Shown here: piece after piece, positions 24,274 through 31,809 of the stretch
Layout of the letters: each line of letters begins with the position of its first letter
Position numbering within the stretch: the stretch's first letter is position 1
Position numbers and translations under genes: made by a program
Source of the DNA: an uncultured Porphyromonadaceae bacterium
GTDB lineage: Bacteria > Bacteroidota > Bacteroidia > Bacteroidales > Barnesiellaceae_A
Length of the DNA stretch: 31,809 nucleotides
NCBI GenBank assembly: GCA_900542255.1
Contig: UQMR01000023.1
Span: 1-31,809 of the forward strand
Direction: 5' to 3'
The notes under the pieces: model-generated
What the model was told of the DNA's origin: nothing
The model's input: only the letters and a program-made list of their open reading frames with translations
Database searches by the model: none

Positions 24274-24658
24274 TATGAAATACTCTTTTTTGCCGCATCG
24301 GACGTAGTTTCGGTCCAAACTACGGATTGTAATGTATGTTATTCGATAATTATGCTTTTCTTTGAGTTTAGGAGCTTATTATGTCTGAATGCTCTTGAAT
24401 ACATGTAATAAGTTCTTTTTTATTTCTGACACCTTTCTCGAAGCCTGTATGCGTGGTAATATATATTATAGATTGTTAAATAGATTCAAGCAAGATAATT
24501 AAATTTTTTATAATTGCAGCAACAAGTGTGACGGAAAAAATTATGATGATATGGTGTTTCGCGAACAGAAATACTGTATATGGATGTTTGTCATGACATT
24601 ATGTAAGGAGAGATGGACAAAAAGTTATTCCTTTTTTAACAATTATAATTAAACAAAC
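24274..24658. other. AT-rich intergenic region before the T9SS-cargo gene
   Basis: This stretch of about 385 bp is strongly AT-rich. It holds an 8-bp perfect inverted repeat (CGTAGTTT 24303-24310, AAACTACG 24317-24324, loop CGGTCC). I found no consensus promoter for the downstream gene and no small gene. Confidence 0.6.
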
Positions 24659-27184
24659 ATGAAAACAAGAAACTTACTTTTCTGTTTGCTGTCGTGCTTA
24701 ATAGGCACCGGTGCAGCTTTCGCTCAGGAGGAGACAACGGTATTTTCCGAGACTTTTGATACCTCTGAGAGTTTCTCAAAATTTACTGTCATAGATGTAG
24801 CGCAGGATTCCGAGACTTGGCTATACTATACTATCAAGAATTGTGCGAGGGCAAGTGTGTTGTTCAATACAAACGACGATTACTTGATAACCCCGGTTTT
24901 CAGTGTGACCGAAGGTAATACATATAAAATATATTTTTCGCTTTGTGGAAAGAAAGCCAAAATGAAATTGTGTTACGGAAGCAGCGCCACTGTCGAAGGT
25001 ATGGCCGAGCATACGCTGATGGAGGAAACGGCTTTCGATAATATCGAAGATACATATTGTTACGAATTTGTCAGCGATTATACGGGCGACTGCTATATAG
25101 GCTTCCATGCTTCGAGTGGTGAAATGCTGACGTCAACCCTCGATATAGATGATATAATCATTACCGAGACAGCGAAGCCGCAAGATGATACTCCTCTGTT
25201 GTATGGTACTATTGTAGGCTCTGACTTGGATAGCTTCACGGCCGGTATATACTCATTCACTCCTACACAAGAGATAGAGTTGCAGGCGGTATATGAGCGC
25301 ACCGATATGATAGCCAATGGCGGCGGATTTTATTGCGATGACAAATATTACTGTAACTACTATATGATATATGGCGCCGACATATTCTGTGCTCACCATA
25401 TATATGACTTCGAGACCGGTAGCCTGTCTACTGTGTTGAATGTGGGAAAAGAGTATGTTGCATCGGATGCAGCATATGATCCTACGACCGATCTTGTATA
25501 TTGTTGTCAGATGCTCAACGATAATACCTTTGCATTGAGTACCATTGATCGTGAGACCGGAGAAAAACATCCGATAGCAGCTATGGAACACATGGCTGTT
25601 ATTGCTATTGATGCCGATGGGAAAATATATGGTATCTCGGGAGATGGCATTCTTTATGAGATCAACAAAACGGATGCGTCGCTGCGTTACATAGGCGATA
25701 CCCAATTAAGAGGAATGGGATTGCTGGTACAATCGGGTACTATCGACCCTGTGACAGGGCGTTTCTTCTGGGCAATGTCAACAGATAACGGGAGTGGCTT
25801 GTATGAGGTAAACAAGGAGACTGCCGAAACTACGTTGATAGGAAACTTCCCGAATAATGAGCGCATGAGCGGCTTGTTTACCCGAAGCTCCTATTTTGCA
25901 CCCGAGGCGTGCGATTCAGTAAGCGGACTAAATGTAGAGTTTGCCAAAGCCGACTTGCAAGGTCTCGTTACGTTTGCTGCTCCTACTGTCGATTTGGAGG
26001 GTAATTCGTTGAGTGCTCCTATGGATGTAAAGATTTATGTCGATTATCAATTGCAGAAGGAGTTGACCGCCGTTGAACCCGGTAGCTTGCAGTCTGTACC
26101 TGTAAGTGTCGATGAGGAAGGATGGCATGTATTTGTTGTTACGACAAGCAACGAAGCCGGTAATGGTAAGGCTGCCAACGAAAGGGTGTATGTAGGTAAT
26201 GATACGCCTTCGCCGGTTACTGACGTGACACTTGTCAATGAGGGGCTTAATATGCACATCACTTGGTCGCCCTCGACGGGAGGCGTCAACGGCGGGTATA
26301 TTGACGAGGAGGCCCTTACATATTACGTCATGCGTTATCCCGACTATGTTATCATTGCCGATAATCTGACGACAACCGAGTATACCGACGTGCTCCAATC
26401 TGACGCTATGACTACATACAGCTATGGCGTTGTGGCACAAGCGCATGGAAAGGAGAGCGAGATGATAGTTAGCAATTTTGTTACCGTAGGTGACGAAATG
26501 GCAATTCCCTTTATGGAAACATTTGAAATACCGCAGACCTTTGCTAATTGGACAATCGTTGATGCCAATAATGACGGTTATACATGGCGATACTCTACCG
26601 AGTTGCGTGCGGCTATTTATGAATGGAGTTTATCGGACGACTTTGCCGATGATTGGTTGATAAGTCCTCCGTTTACATTGGAGCCAGGATACGAATATCA
26701 CTTCTCGATTGATGCTGTGAATTCTATATCCAATCAGATAGAGAAGATGGAGGTCTTCCTGGGAACTGATGTGACGGTAGAGAGCATGACGCGTACGTTG
26801 ATACCGCTTACCGATATAGATTGCGCCGGTGAATATATACGGTTGACCGAGTCGTTTAAGGAAGAAACGGGCGGTAAATATCGTATAGGTATTCACGTGT
26901 GCAGCGAGACGCATATCGGTGACTTGGTCGTAAAGAATATAGGTATGGAAAAAGGTAACAGTGGTATAGATGTTATCTCTGATACCGACTTGTTGCACAT
27001 TACAGTTGTCGATGGCCGATTGTGTGTTGACAATCGTACGGCTACTGCTGCGGCGGTATATTCTATCGACGGTCTTTGCCGGGCTAACGTACAGGCCGGT
27101 CAGTATGGCGAATGGGATTTGCCGGCCGGTATATATATCGTAAAATCGGCAAATAGTGTGCATAAAGTATTAGTGCGTAAGTGA
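24659..27184 (+). CDS. Large secreted multidomain protein, type IX sorting tail
   Basis: The 841-residue protein has a signal peptide (cleavage near AAFAQ, residue 23). It has two regions like the cleaved-adhesin or choice-of-anchor J jelly roll. The first (about 27-170) has SETFDTSESFSKFTVID, DDYLITPVFSV and DIDDIII; the second (about 617-765) has METFEIPQTFANWTIVD and DDWLISPPFTLEPGYEY. Between them is a beta-rich middle, about 180-430, with repeated short strands (such as DATYDP- and DRETGEKH-like turns) that could be a propeller, then a fibronectin-III-like part (about 515-610). The end (VYSIDGLCRANVQAG ... LPAGIYIVKSAN ... KVLVRK) matches type A T9SS sorting domains. No protease or glycosidase motif was seen; adhesion or carbohydrate binding is a guess. 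Confidence 0.88.
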   Translation: MKTRNLLFCLLSCLIGTGAAFAQEETTVFSETFDTSESFSKFTVIDVAQDSETWLYYTIKNCARASVLFNTNDDYLITPVFSVTEGNTYKIYFSLCGKKAKMKLCYGSSATVEGMAEHTLMEETAFDNIEDTYCYEFVSDYTGDCYIGFHASSGEMLTSTLDIDDIIITETAKPQDDTPLLYGTIVGSDLDSFTAGIYSFTPTQEIELQAVYERTDMIANGGGFYCDDKYYCNYYMIYGADIFCAHHIYDFETGSLSTVLNVGKEYVASDAAYDPTTDLVYCCQMLNDNTFALSTIDRETGEKHPIAAMEHMAVIAIDADGKIYGISGDGILYEINKTDASLRYIGDTQLRGMGLLVQSGTIDPVTGRFFWAMSTDNGSGLYEVNKETAETTLIGNFPNNERMSGLFTRSSYFAPEACDSVSGLNVEFAKADLQGLVTFAAPTVDLEGNSLSAPMDVKIYVDYQLQKELTAVEPGSLQSVPVSVDEEGWHVFVVTTSNEAGNGKAANERVYVGNDTPSPVTDVTLVNEGLNMHITWSPSTGGVNGGYIDEEALTYYVMRYPDYVIIADNLTTTEYTDVLQSDAMTTYSYGVVAQAHGKESEMIVSNFVTVGDEMAIPFMETFEIPQTFANWTIVDANNDGYTWRYSTELRAAIYEWSLSDDFADDWLISPPFTLEPGYEYHFSIDAVNSISNQIEKMEVFLGTDVTVESMTRTLIPLTDIDCAGEYIRLTESFKEETGGKYRIGIHVCSETHIGDLVVKNIGMEKGNSGIDVISDTDLLHITVVDGRLCVDNRTATAAAVYSIDGLCRANVQAGQYGEWDLPAGIYIVKSANSVHKVLVRK

Positions 27185-27202
27185 TATACTTTTGTATCCT
27201 CT

Positions 27203-27239
27203 CTGGGGGCTGTGTGCAATGGATTGCCACAGCCCCCAG
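27203..27239 (+). terminator. First hairpin after the secreted-protein gene
   Basis: CTGGGGGCTGTG (27203-27214) and CACAGCCCCCAG (27228-27239) form a perfect 12-bp stem; an inner GCA/TGC may extend it. A following A-rich run rather than T-rich suggests it acts with the next hairpin. Confidence 0.6.
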
Positions 27240-27287
27240 ATAAAAAACAGAGCTGCGCCTTCGGAGAGGCGCAGCTCTGTTTTTTAT
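27240..27287. terminator. Strong bidirectional terminator between convergent genes
   Basis: A 21-bp perfect inverted repeat. The left arm contains AAAAAACAGAGCTGCGCCT (27242-27260); after a TCGGAG loop comes its exact complement (27267-27285), ending in a T-run on both strands. It separates the secreted-protein gene (+) from dnaA (-). Confidence 0.93.
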
Positions 27288-27323
27288 ATCGAGCGGATGC
27301 TGATATTCTTGTGCCCAAGAATG

Positions 27324-28724
27324 TCAGGTCGTCATCATCTGTTCTATCTCGGTTACCGACTTTTGCAGCTCCTTGTCTACCTGCAATTGCCCTTCGATGG
27401 TTTTGCAGGCATATAGCACGGTGGCATGGTCGTAACGGCCGAGCATCGAGCCTATGCCGGCGAGAGCCGTAGAGGTGTGTTTCTTACTTAGGTACATCGC
27501 AACCTGCCTTGCAACAACCACCTCGCGTTTGCGGGAGCGCATCACCAGTTTGTCGGGCTTGATGTCGTAGTAGTTGCAAACGGCGTTTTTGATGGAGTCT
27601 ATGGTTATCTGTTTCTTCACCATGCGCACGCTGCGGGCGAGTACCTGTTCGGCGAGTTCGAGCGTAACCTCGCGGTTGAATGCCATGGCGTGGGCCATGA
27701 GCGATACGATGGTGCCTTCCAAATCGCGCACGTTGTCGGTAACATTGCGGGCGATATAGTCGACAATCTCCTCCGAGATGACAAGCCCGTCGCGCTCTAT
27801 CTTGTTGTGCAGGATGTCGCGACGCAGGGAGTAGTCGGGGCGTTCTACCTCTACCTGCAAACCCCACTTGAAACGTGTGAGCAGGCGGGGTACGATGCCT
27901 TCGAGCTCTACGGGAGGCCGGTCGCAGGTGAGTACCAGCTGCTTGCCGTTGAGGTGGAGGTGGTTGAAGATGTGGAAGAAGGTGTTCTGTGTCTGTATCT
28001 TCCCGGCAAACTCCTGTATGTCGTCCATCAAGAGTACATCGATACTTTGATAGAAGTTGATGAAGTTGTTGAGCTGGTTATGTACCACGGCGGTGGTGTA
28101 CTGTTGCTGGAACAGGTTGGCCGACAGGTATAGTACACGCGCACGCGGATTTTGTTCTTTTATTTTTATTCCTATGGCTTGTATCAGGTGGGTTTTGCCT
28201 ACGCCCGACTCTCCATAGACAAACATGGGGTTGAACGGATTGTGCCCCGGCGATGCGGCAACGGCTTCGCCGGTGATACGTGCAACCTTGTTGCTGTCGC
28301 TGGTATAGTAGTTCTCGAAGGTATAATAAGGATTGAGTTGCGAGTCGAGGTCTTCGTATTCGGGAGCTTGGAACGGGTTGAGGGGTTGTGCGGGAAGAGC
28401 CTGACGAATATTGCGTGACACCGTAGCCGATTTCTCGGGCGACGACACATTGACCGTAGCGATAGGATTTTCTACTACCGTTACCTTATAATAGAGCTTA
28501 ATGCTTTTGCCATAGACGCGCGTGATGACGGGGCGCAGCAACTCCGTGTAGTTTTCCTCGATGTACTCTTGGAAAAAATGGGAAGGGACTTGCAATACGA
28601 GCTCGCCATTCTCAAAAGAAAACGACTTGATGGGCACGAACCATTTTTCGTAAGCCACCTCATCGACGTTATCTTTTATGATAGCGAGGCATTTGTCCCA
28701 TAAAGCGATATGTTCCAAACTCAT
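27324..28724 (-). CDS. dnaA: Chromosomal replication initiator DnaA
   Basis: The 466-residue protein has the four DnaA domains. Domain I lies at about 1-85 (LWDKCLAIIKDNVDEVAYEKW). A short linker follows. The AAA+ domain III starts at about 130, with Walker A GESGVGKTHL (171-180) and Walker B LLMDDIQEF (231-239). Domain IV has the DNA-binding signature RYDHATVLYACKTIEGQL near 430. It initiates replication by binding DnaA boxes at oriC. The upstream region shows no TTATCCACA-type boxes, so oriC is probably not directly here. The ATG at 28724 is preferred because it gives the standard domain I. Confidence 0.98.
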   Translation of the reverse strand: MSLEHIALWDKCLAIIKDNVDEVAYEKWFVPIKSFSFENGELVLQVPSHFFQEYIEENYTELLRPVITRVYGKSIKLYYKVTVVENPIATVNVSSPEKSATVSRNIRQALPAQPLNPFQAPEYEDLDSQLNPYYTFENYYTSDSNKVARITGEAVAASPGHNPFNPMFVYGESGVGKTHLIQAIGIKIKEQNPRARVLYLSANLFQQQYTTAVVHNQLNNFINFYQSIDVLLMDDIQEFAGKIQTQNTFFHIFNHLHLNGKQLVLTCDRPPVELEGIVPRLLTRFKWGLQVEVERPDYSLRRDILHNKIERDGLVISEEIVDYIARNVTDNVRDLEGTIVSLMAHAMAFNREVTLELAEQVLARSVRMVKKQITIDSIKNAVCNYYDIKPDKLVMRSRKREVVVARQVAMYLSKKHTSTALAGIGSMLGRYDHATVLYACKTIEGQLQVDKELQKSVTEIEQMMTT

Positions 28725-29080
28725 TTCTTTTTTCTGTATTATACCTTTTGTATAGAGGGCGTTTTTCCTCCTACAAAATTCTAATATATTTTCTGCAAAA
28801 TCAAATGCCTAAAAATTTGCATTTTAACAATTAAATACAATCGCCTATTCTTCAATCACTTACAATACCTCGTTGTATAAACGATAAAATGGGCGAGGCA
28901 ATTTTGTTATTTTGTTGGTTTTCAGTGTGTTGTCGAAAATCATGGCTTCATCGCCCGGCGCGATGTTACATAAATGTTTCCCAAAAGTATTGTGAGAGCG
29001 ACCCGAAAGGGGGCAAACACAACTTTTTGTTGACCGTTTCTTATTTATACAAATTCTAAATAATGAAAATCGGCGCGGCA
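28725..29080. other. AT-rich region between the MCE gene and dnaA
   Basis: 356 bp without a convincing gene. A minus-strand -7-like TACTTTTG is seen at 28982-28989, but the nearest TTTG is 24 nt away, so it is only a weak candidate for a dnaA promoter. No DnaA-box cluster was found. A 73-codon frame spanning it is not supported. Confidence 0.55.
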
Positions 29081-29962
29081 TCAGAAAACCGAGAAGTGTA
29101 CATACCGTTTGGGACGGAGTCGTATATCTATCAGAAGCGAGTCGAGGCTGCCTACTGTACCGGTGAGTCTGTCATAGAGGTAGCGGTCGTTCAGAAGCAG
29201 TCCTAATGTATTGTCGGTGGCATTGAGACGTGCAGTTGTAAGCTCCAAGTTCCCTGCTATGCCGTTTACCGATGCTAAGGTGCTTTGCAAAGGCAGATTG
29301 TTGAGGGTGGTAGCAAACGTGTCAACACGACACAGTATGGTGTTGGCGGTAGATAGTACGGCAGGCACGTCATTGCGCATCACGCGAGAAAGCGATTGTG
29401 ACGAAGCGGCAAGGTCGGCCGTGATATTATCCAGTCGTCCTATCGAAGTAGCGAGCGCCGGATCGTTCACAAGTGTTTGCACGCCTGTGAGTATGCTGTC
29501 TAATTTGGGTATCAATGCCTCGATTTGCGGTATCATGGCCGATACGTTGTTGAGCATCTCGCTCTCTACCATCCCCTCTATTTCGTCGCCCGAGTTGTAG
29601 TATTCGCTCACATAGGGGTTCATTTCTATGATTATAGAAGCGTTGCCCAAAAGGCTCTTCGAGAGGATGATTTTGCTACCTTTGGGAATGCGCAGCTCTT
29701 TGTCGAGGTTGAGCATGACGCGTACACCTTTGTTGGTTTCGTAGTCATATTGCATTTCGTGTACGAGTCCTACCTTGAAGCCCTCTACCGTCACCGGTGA
29801 CGATATCATGAGGTCTTTGACGTTACTGAATGTCACATAGTAGTGGTTGGCAGGTTTCATCACGTTGATACCTTTGAGGAATTGTATGCCTACATAGAGT
29901 ATCACGAGGCTCAGTATGACCGAAAGGCCTATCTTGACTTCTTTGGTGAAAAATTTTTTCAT
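29081..29962 (-). CDS. MCE family (MlaD-like) lipid-transport protein
   Basis: The 293-residue protein has one N-terminal membrane helix (about 11-28: IGLSVILSLVILYVGIQFL) and an MCE domain (about 38-115) with VTFSNVKDLMISSPVTVEGFKVG. RIPKGSKIILSKSLLGNASIIIEM follows. The C-terminal half is helical, with many Asn and Ser. MCE proteins form hexameric rings in the periplasm that carry phospholipids between membranes, usually with an ABC transporter (MlaF and MlaE). No such partners are in the window. The gene follows the amidase with an 87-bp gap on the same strand, an order I recall from other Bacteroidetes. The start gives the lysine-rich MKKFFTKEVK in front of the helix. Confidence 0.92.
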   Translation of the reverse strand: MKKFFTKEVKIGLSVILSLVILYVGIQFLKGINVMKPANHYYVTFSNVKDLMISSPVTVEGFKVGLVHEMQYDYETNKGVRVMLNLDKELRIPKGSKIILSKSLLGNASIIIEMNPYVSEYYNSGDEIEGMVESEMLNNVSAMIPQIEALIPKLDSILTGVQTLVNDPALATSIGRLDNITADLAASSQSLSRVMRNDVPAVLSTANTILCRVDTFATTLNNLPLQSTLASVNGIAGNLELTTARLNATDNTLGLLLNDRYLYDRLTGTVGSLDSLLIDIRLRPKRYVHFSVF

Positions 29963-30049
29963 ATCGTTTATTTTTTGGTGCCCCTGTCAGGGGCGGGTTG
30001 ATGTTTTCTGGGGGTTGATTTCACTACCTTGGCATGCGGTATATAGAGA

Positions 30050-31219
30050 TTATTGCACTCGCTTGCCGTCGCGCATGGCGATGATAAAAGCATCCTTGAA
30101 GAGCCTGCGCACCTTCTTGAAGTCGGCTTCTATCTCTTTGCGGCTCGACGCTGTGCCATAGGTATATTTGTAGTATCCGTTTTCGTAATAGACCTCTACG
30201 GGCGATAACCCTTTGAACTCTTTGCTGTTCTTGCCCAATTTCTGGGGCAATGCCATGAACTGTACTTTATAGACCGTCTCGCCCGGCCGGGTGGCCTGCG
30301 TCTCGGCCTCGTCGCTCTCGTCGGCTTCATCGGCAGCGGTATCATCGGTGACAGTAGAGGGGTCGGGGCGTCTCCTCAATTTCGAGAAATCTATATTTTC
30401 GCCGTCGTAGCTTGCCTTATATGAGGCAAAAGCGTTGTAGATAGATTGTGCCATCTCTTGTTGTCCCTTCTCGGACAGCATATATTTTTCCTGTGTAGGG
30501 TTACATATAAAGTCGAGCTCTATGAGTACCGATGGCATACTGGTGCGGGCAAGCACATAAAAGATGTTTTGTCTCACGCCGCGGTCTTTGCGGCCCGCTA
30601 CGCTGGCAAGCTCATCTTGCACCAGTCCGGCAAAGGCAATGCTTTGGTCGCGATATACATCTTGCATGGTCTCGAAGATGATATACGACTCGGGCGAGTT
30701 GGGGTCGAACCCTTCGTATTTGGTGGTGTAGTCGTCTTCGAGCATGATGACGGCATTTTCACGCTGGGCTATTTCGAGGTTCTGTTTCGAGCGTGCCAAA
30801 CCCAATACATAGGTCGAGGCTCCGCGTATCGTCTTTCTGTTCCGGTTCTTTTTGGAGACAGAGTTGGCATGTATCGAAACGAAGAGGTCGCCATGATTCT
30901 TGTGGGCTATATCGGTGCGCTCTTTCAGTCCGATGAATACGTCGGTTTTACGGGTGTAGCACACTTTCACGTTGGGCATGTTCTTCTCTATGAGCGCACC
31001 CACCTTCAACGCCACCCCCAGATTGATGTTCTTTTCTTTACCCCTTACGCCTATGGCGCCGGCGTCTTTGCCGCCATGACCGGGGTCTAATACGATGACG
31101 AAATCTTTGGCCGATGCCGTCGTGGTAAACGACGAGGGGCATAACCACAGAGATGCCAACAACAAGGCACAAAGCCATCTGCTGTGCCGGTGAAACATTC
31201 TTATATTGAAACCGAACAT
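30050..31219 (-). CDS. N-acetylmuramoyl-L-alanine amidase (Amidase_3)
   Basis: The 389-residue protein has a signal peptide, the zinc amidase_3 domain (about 39-270) and a C-terminal SPOR-like region (about 315-389, VYKVQFMALPQKLGKNSKEF). Zinc ligands are visible as LDPGHGGKDAGA (His48), Glu62 in KEKNINLGVA and VSIHANS (His117). The catalytic Glu is in SVLIELDFICN. It cuts the amide bond between MurNAc and the stem peptide during cell separation or wall turnover. A second in-frame Met at 31198 gives MFHRHSRWLCALLLAS and a cleaner signal peptide, so it is an alternative start. A linker rich in Asp, Glu and Ala (about 285-310) separates the two domains. Confidence 0.92.
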   Translation of the reverse strand: MFGFNIRMFHRHSRWLCALLLASLWLCPSSFTTTASAKDFVIVLDPGHGGKDAGAIGVRGKEKNINLGVALKVGALIEKNMPNVKVCYTRKTDVFIGLKERTDIAHKNHGDLFVSIHANSVSKKNRNRKTIRGASTYVLGLARSKQNLEIAQRENAVIMLEDDYTTKYEGFDPNSPESYIIFETMQDVYRDQSIAFAGLVQDELASVAGRKDRGVRQNIFYVLARTSMPSVLIELDFICNPTQEKYMLSEKGQQEMAQSIYNAFASYKASYDGENIDFSKLRRRPDPSTVTDDTAADEADESDEAETQATRPGETVYKVQFMALPQKLGKNSKEFKGLSPVEVYYENGYYKYTYGTASSRKEIEADFKKVRRLFKDAFIIAMRDGKRVQ

Positions 31220-31253
31220 GTTACTGAGTCTGTATTGAGAAACAAAAATCGAG

Positions 31254-31261
31254 CAAAATTA
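31254..31261 (-). promoter_or_regulatory. -7 promoter element of the amidase gene
   Basis: TAATTTTG on the minus strand fits TAnnTTTG and lies 35 nt before the ATG at 31219. There is no clear -33 element. Confidence 0.4.
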
Positions 31262-31535
31262 CAAAAAAATGCCGATATAGCCGATGCCGGTTTCTGTAAA
31301 TATCGCTCGAAAATATGATGGCAGCAGTCGTGATGTCGGCGTAAGGGCGGTGCATGTGCTTGTCATCGCACGAGCGTCTTATTGATAGAGAGTATATAGG
31401 TCGTTCTTGGATGGCAGGACTTCGCGTTTTGTCTTATATGCAGCCCGCCCTCCACTTTTTCGTAAGATGTGGAGGGCGGGTAAGGCTGCGGCCGTTGTGA
31501 GCCCATGCGGCAACCTGGGTTGTTATGAAAGGCGG
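31262..31535. other. Interval between the amidase gene and the partial ligase gene
   Basis: About 270 bp without a gene. Its only structure is the GC-rich hairpin at 31444-31480. Confidence 0.55.
31444..31480 (-). terminator. Hairpin after the phenylacetate-CoA-ligase-like gene
   Basis: CCCGCCCTCCAC (31444-31455) and GTGGAGGGCGGG (31469-31480) form a perfect 12-bp stem with a 13-nt loop. It lies 55 bp past the stop of the ligase gene on the minus strand. No strong T-run follows. Confidence 0.6.
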
Positions 31536-31809
31536 TTATTTGCGCAGGTCTATAAATTTGACGGGTTTGCGACTCATGGCCGGGAATTGCAGCTGGGTTA
31601 TCAGCTCGGGTTGCTCAAACCGTACAGTGGGGGCTACCCGTACCTTGGCGCGGAAGAGGTCCTTGATTTCCTTTTCGAGCGAACTCCCGGCATTGGGGGC
31701 CCCTACGCGGATAAGAATCTCGTCGGTGCCGATGTTGTTGGTATATACCTCGACGATGTAGTTGGTCACGGCCGGTATGTTGTCCAGGATGTCGAAGAGT
31801 GCCGGCGGG
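31536..31809 (-). CDS. Phenylacetate-CoA-ligase-family protein, C-terminal end only
   Basis: A minus-strand frame enters at the window edge and stops at 31536; about 90 codons are seen. The sequence (ALFDILDNIPAVTNY, IVEVYTNNIGTDEILIRVGA, then SLEKEIKDLFRAKVRVAPTV and KPVKFIDLRK at the end) is the C-terminal AMP-binding domain of PaaK-type acyl-CoA ligases. Such enzymes activate phenylacetate or other aryl acids to CoA thioesters. The frame reads through from the edge without a start, so it is partial; a GTG at 31769 is internal to it and not a real start. The rest of the gene lies outside. Confidence 0.85.
   Translation of the reverse strand, partial: PPALFDILDNIPAVTNYIVEVYTNNIGTDEILIRVGAPNAGSSLEKEIKDLFRAKVRVAPTVRFEQPELITQLQFPAMSRKPVKFIDLRK

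Noticed and set aside
28860..29081. A 73-codon minus-strand frame between the MCE gene and dnaA
   Set aside because: Composition is that of intergenic AT-rich DNA, it has no family pattern, and its start overlaps the MCE stop.
29982..29996. GCCCCT-GTC-AGGGGC hairpin between amidase and MCE genes as a terminator
   Set aside because: Only 6 bp with a 3-nt loop and no T-run; the two genes are probably cotranscribed.

Overview
The window looks like a chromosomal segment from a member of the Bacteroidales, at roughly 50% GC. The order-level call rests on several things. Promoter elements of the Bacteroidetes type (TTTG, about 20 nt, TAnnTTTG) recur upstream of genes. Two secreted proteins carry C-terminal tails like type IX secretion sorting domains. 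Most starts lack an obvious Shine-Dalgarno sequence, and the gene repertoire fits (short MenA, short HPPK-like protein, MCE protein next to an amidase, LytTR regulator with a membrane domain). A Barnesiella-like genus would fit but cannot be proven from this sequence. No rRNA, tRNA, CRISPR array, prophage or transposase was seen.

Layout. From 1 to 1213 (minus) is the N-terminal part of a YgiQ-type radical SAM protein cut by the window edge. Behind it lies an array of about three 84-bp repeats (1238-1490). An NSS sodium symporter follows (1702-3024, +). A minus-strand operon mnmA, S8 secreted protease, xseA fills 3104-7170. A small secreted DUF3244-like protein lies at 7759-8139 (+). Then comes about 1.06 kb without a convincing protein gene (8140-9198), holding a good promoter, several hairpins, a strong minus-strand terminator and a possible structured leader RNA before a LytTR regulator (9199-10038, +). 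A second, inverted array of the same 84-bp repeat (10273-10524) ends in the promoter of menA. The plus-strand genes menA, an AddB-like PD-(D/E)XK nuclease, xseB and an alkaline phosphatase run to 16361.

From 16.6 to 18.7 kb are translation genes: rpmH (minus), efp (plus) and the rplU-rpmA operon (minus). A tight six-gene minus-strand operon occupies 18810-24100: PASTA-domain membrane protein, RluA-family pseudouridine synthase, acyltransferase, metallophosphoesterase, HPPK-like protein and nitroreductase. A large type IX-secreted multidomain protein (24659-27184, +) converges on dnaA (minus), separated by a 21-bp perfect-stem terminator. The end of the window has an MCE/MlaD-like protein, an N-acetylmuramoyl-L-alanine amidase and the C-terminal end of a phenylacetate-CoA-ligase-family protein, all minus.

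The most notable signal is the pair of 84-bp repeat arrays. They lie 9 kb apart upstream of two unrelated genes (ygiQ, menA), in the same orientation relative to each gene, and the gene-proximal unit of each supplies both promoter elements. The second is the gene-poor 8.1-9.2 kb interval, with a candidate structured RNA on one strand and a 12-codon ORF plus intrinsic terminator on the other.
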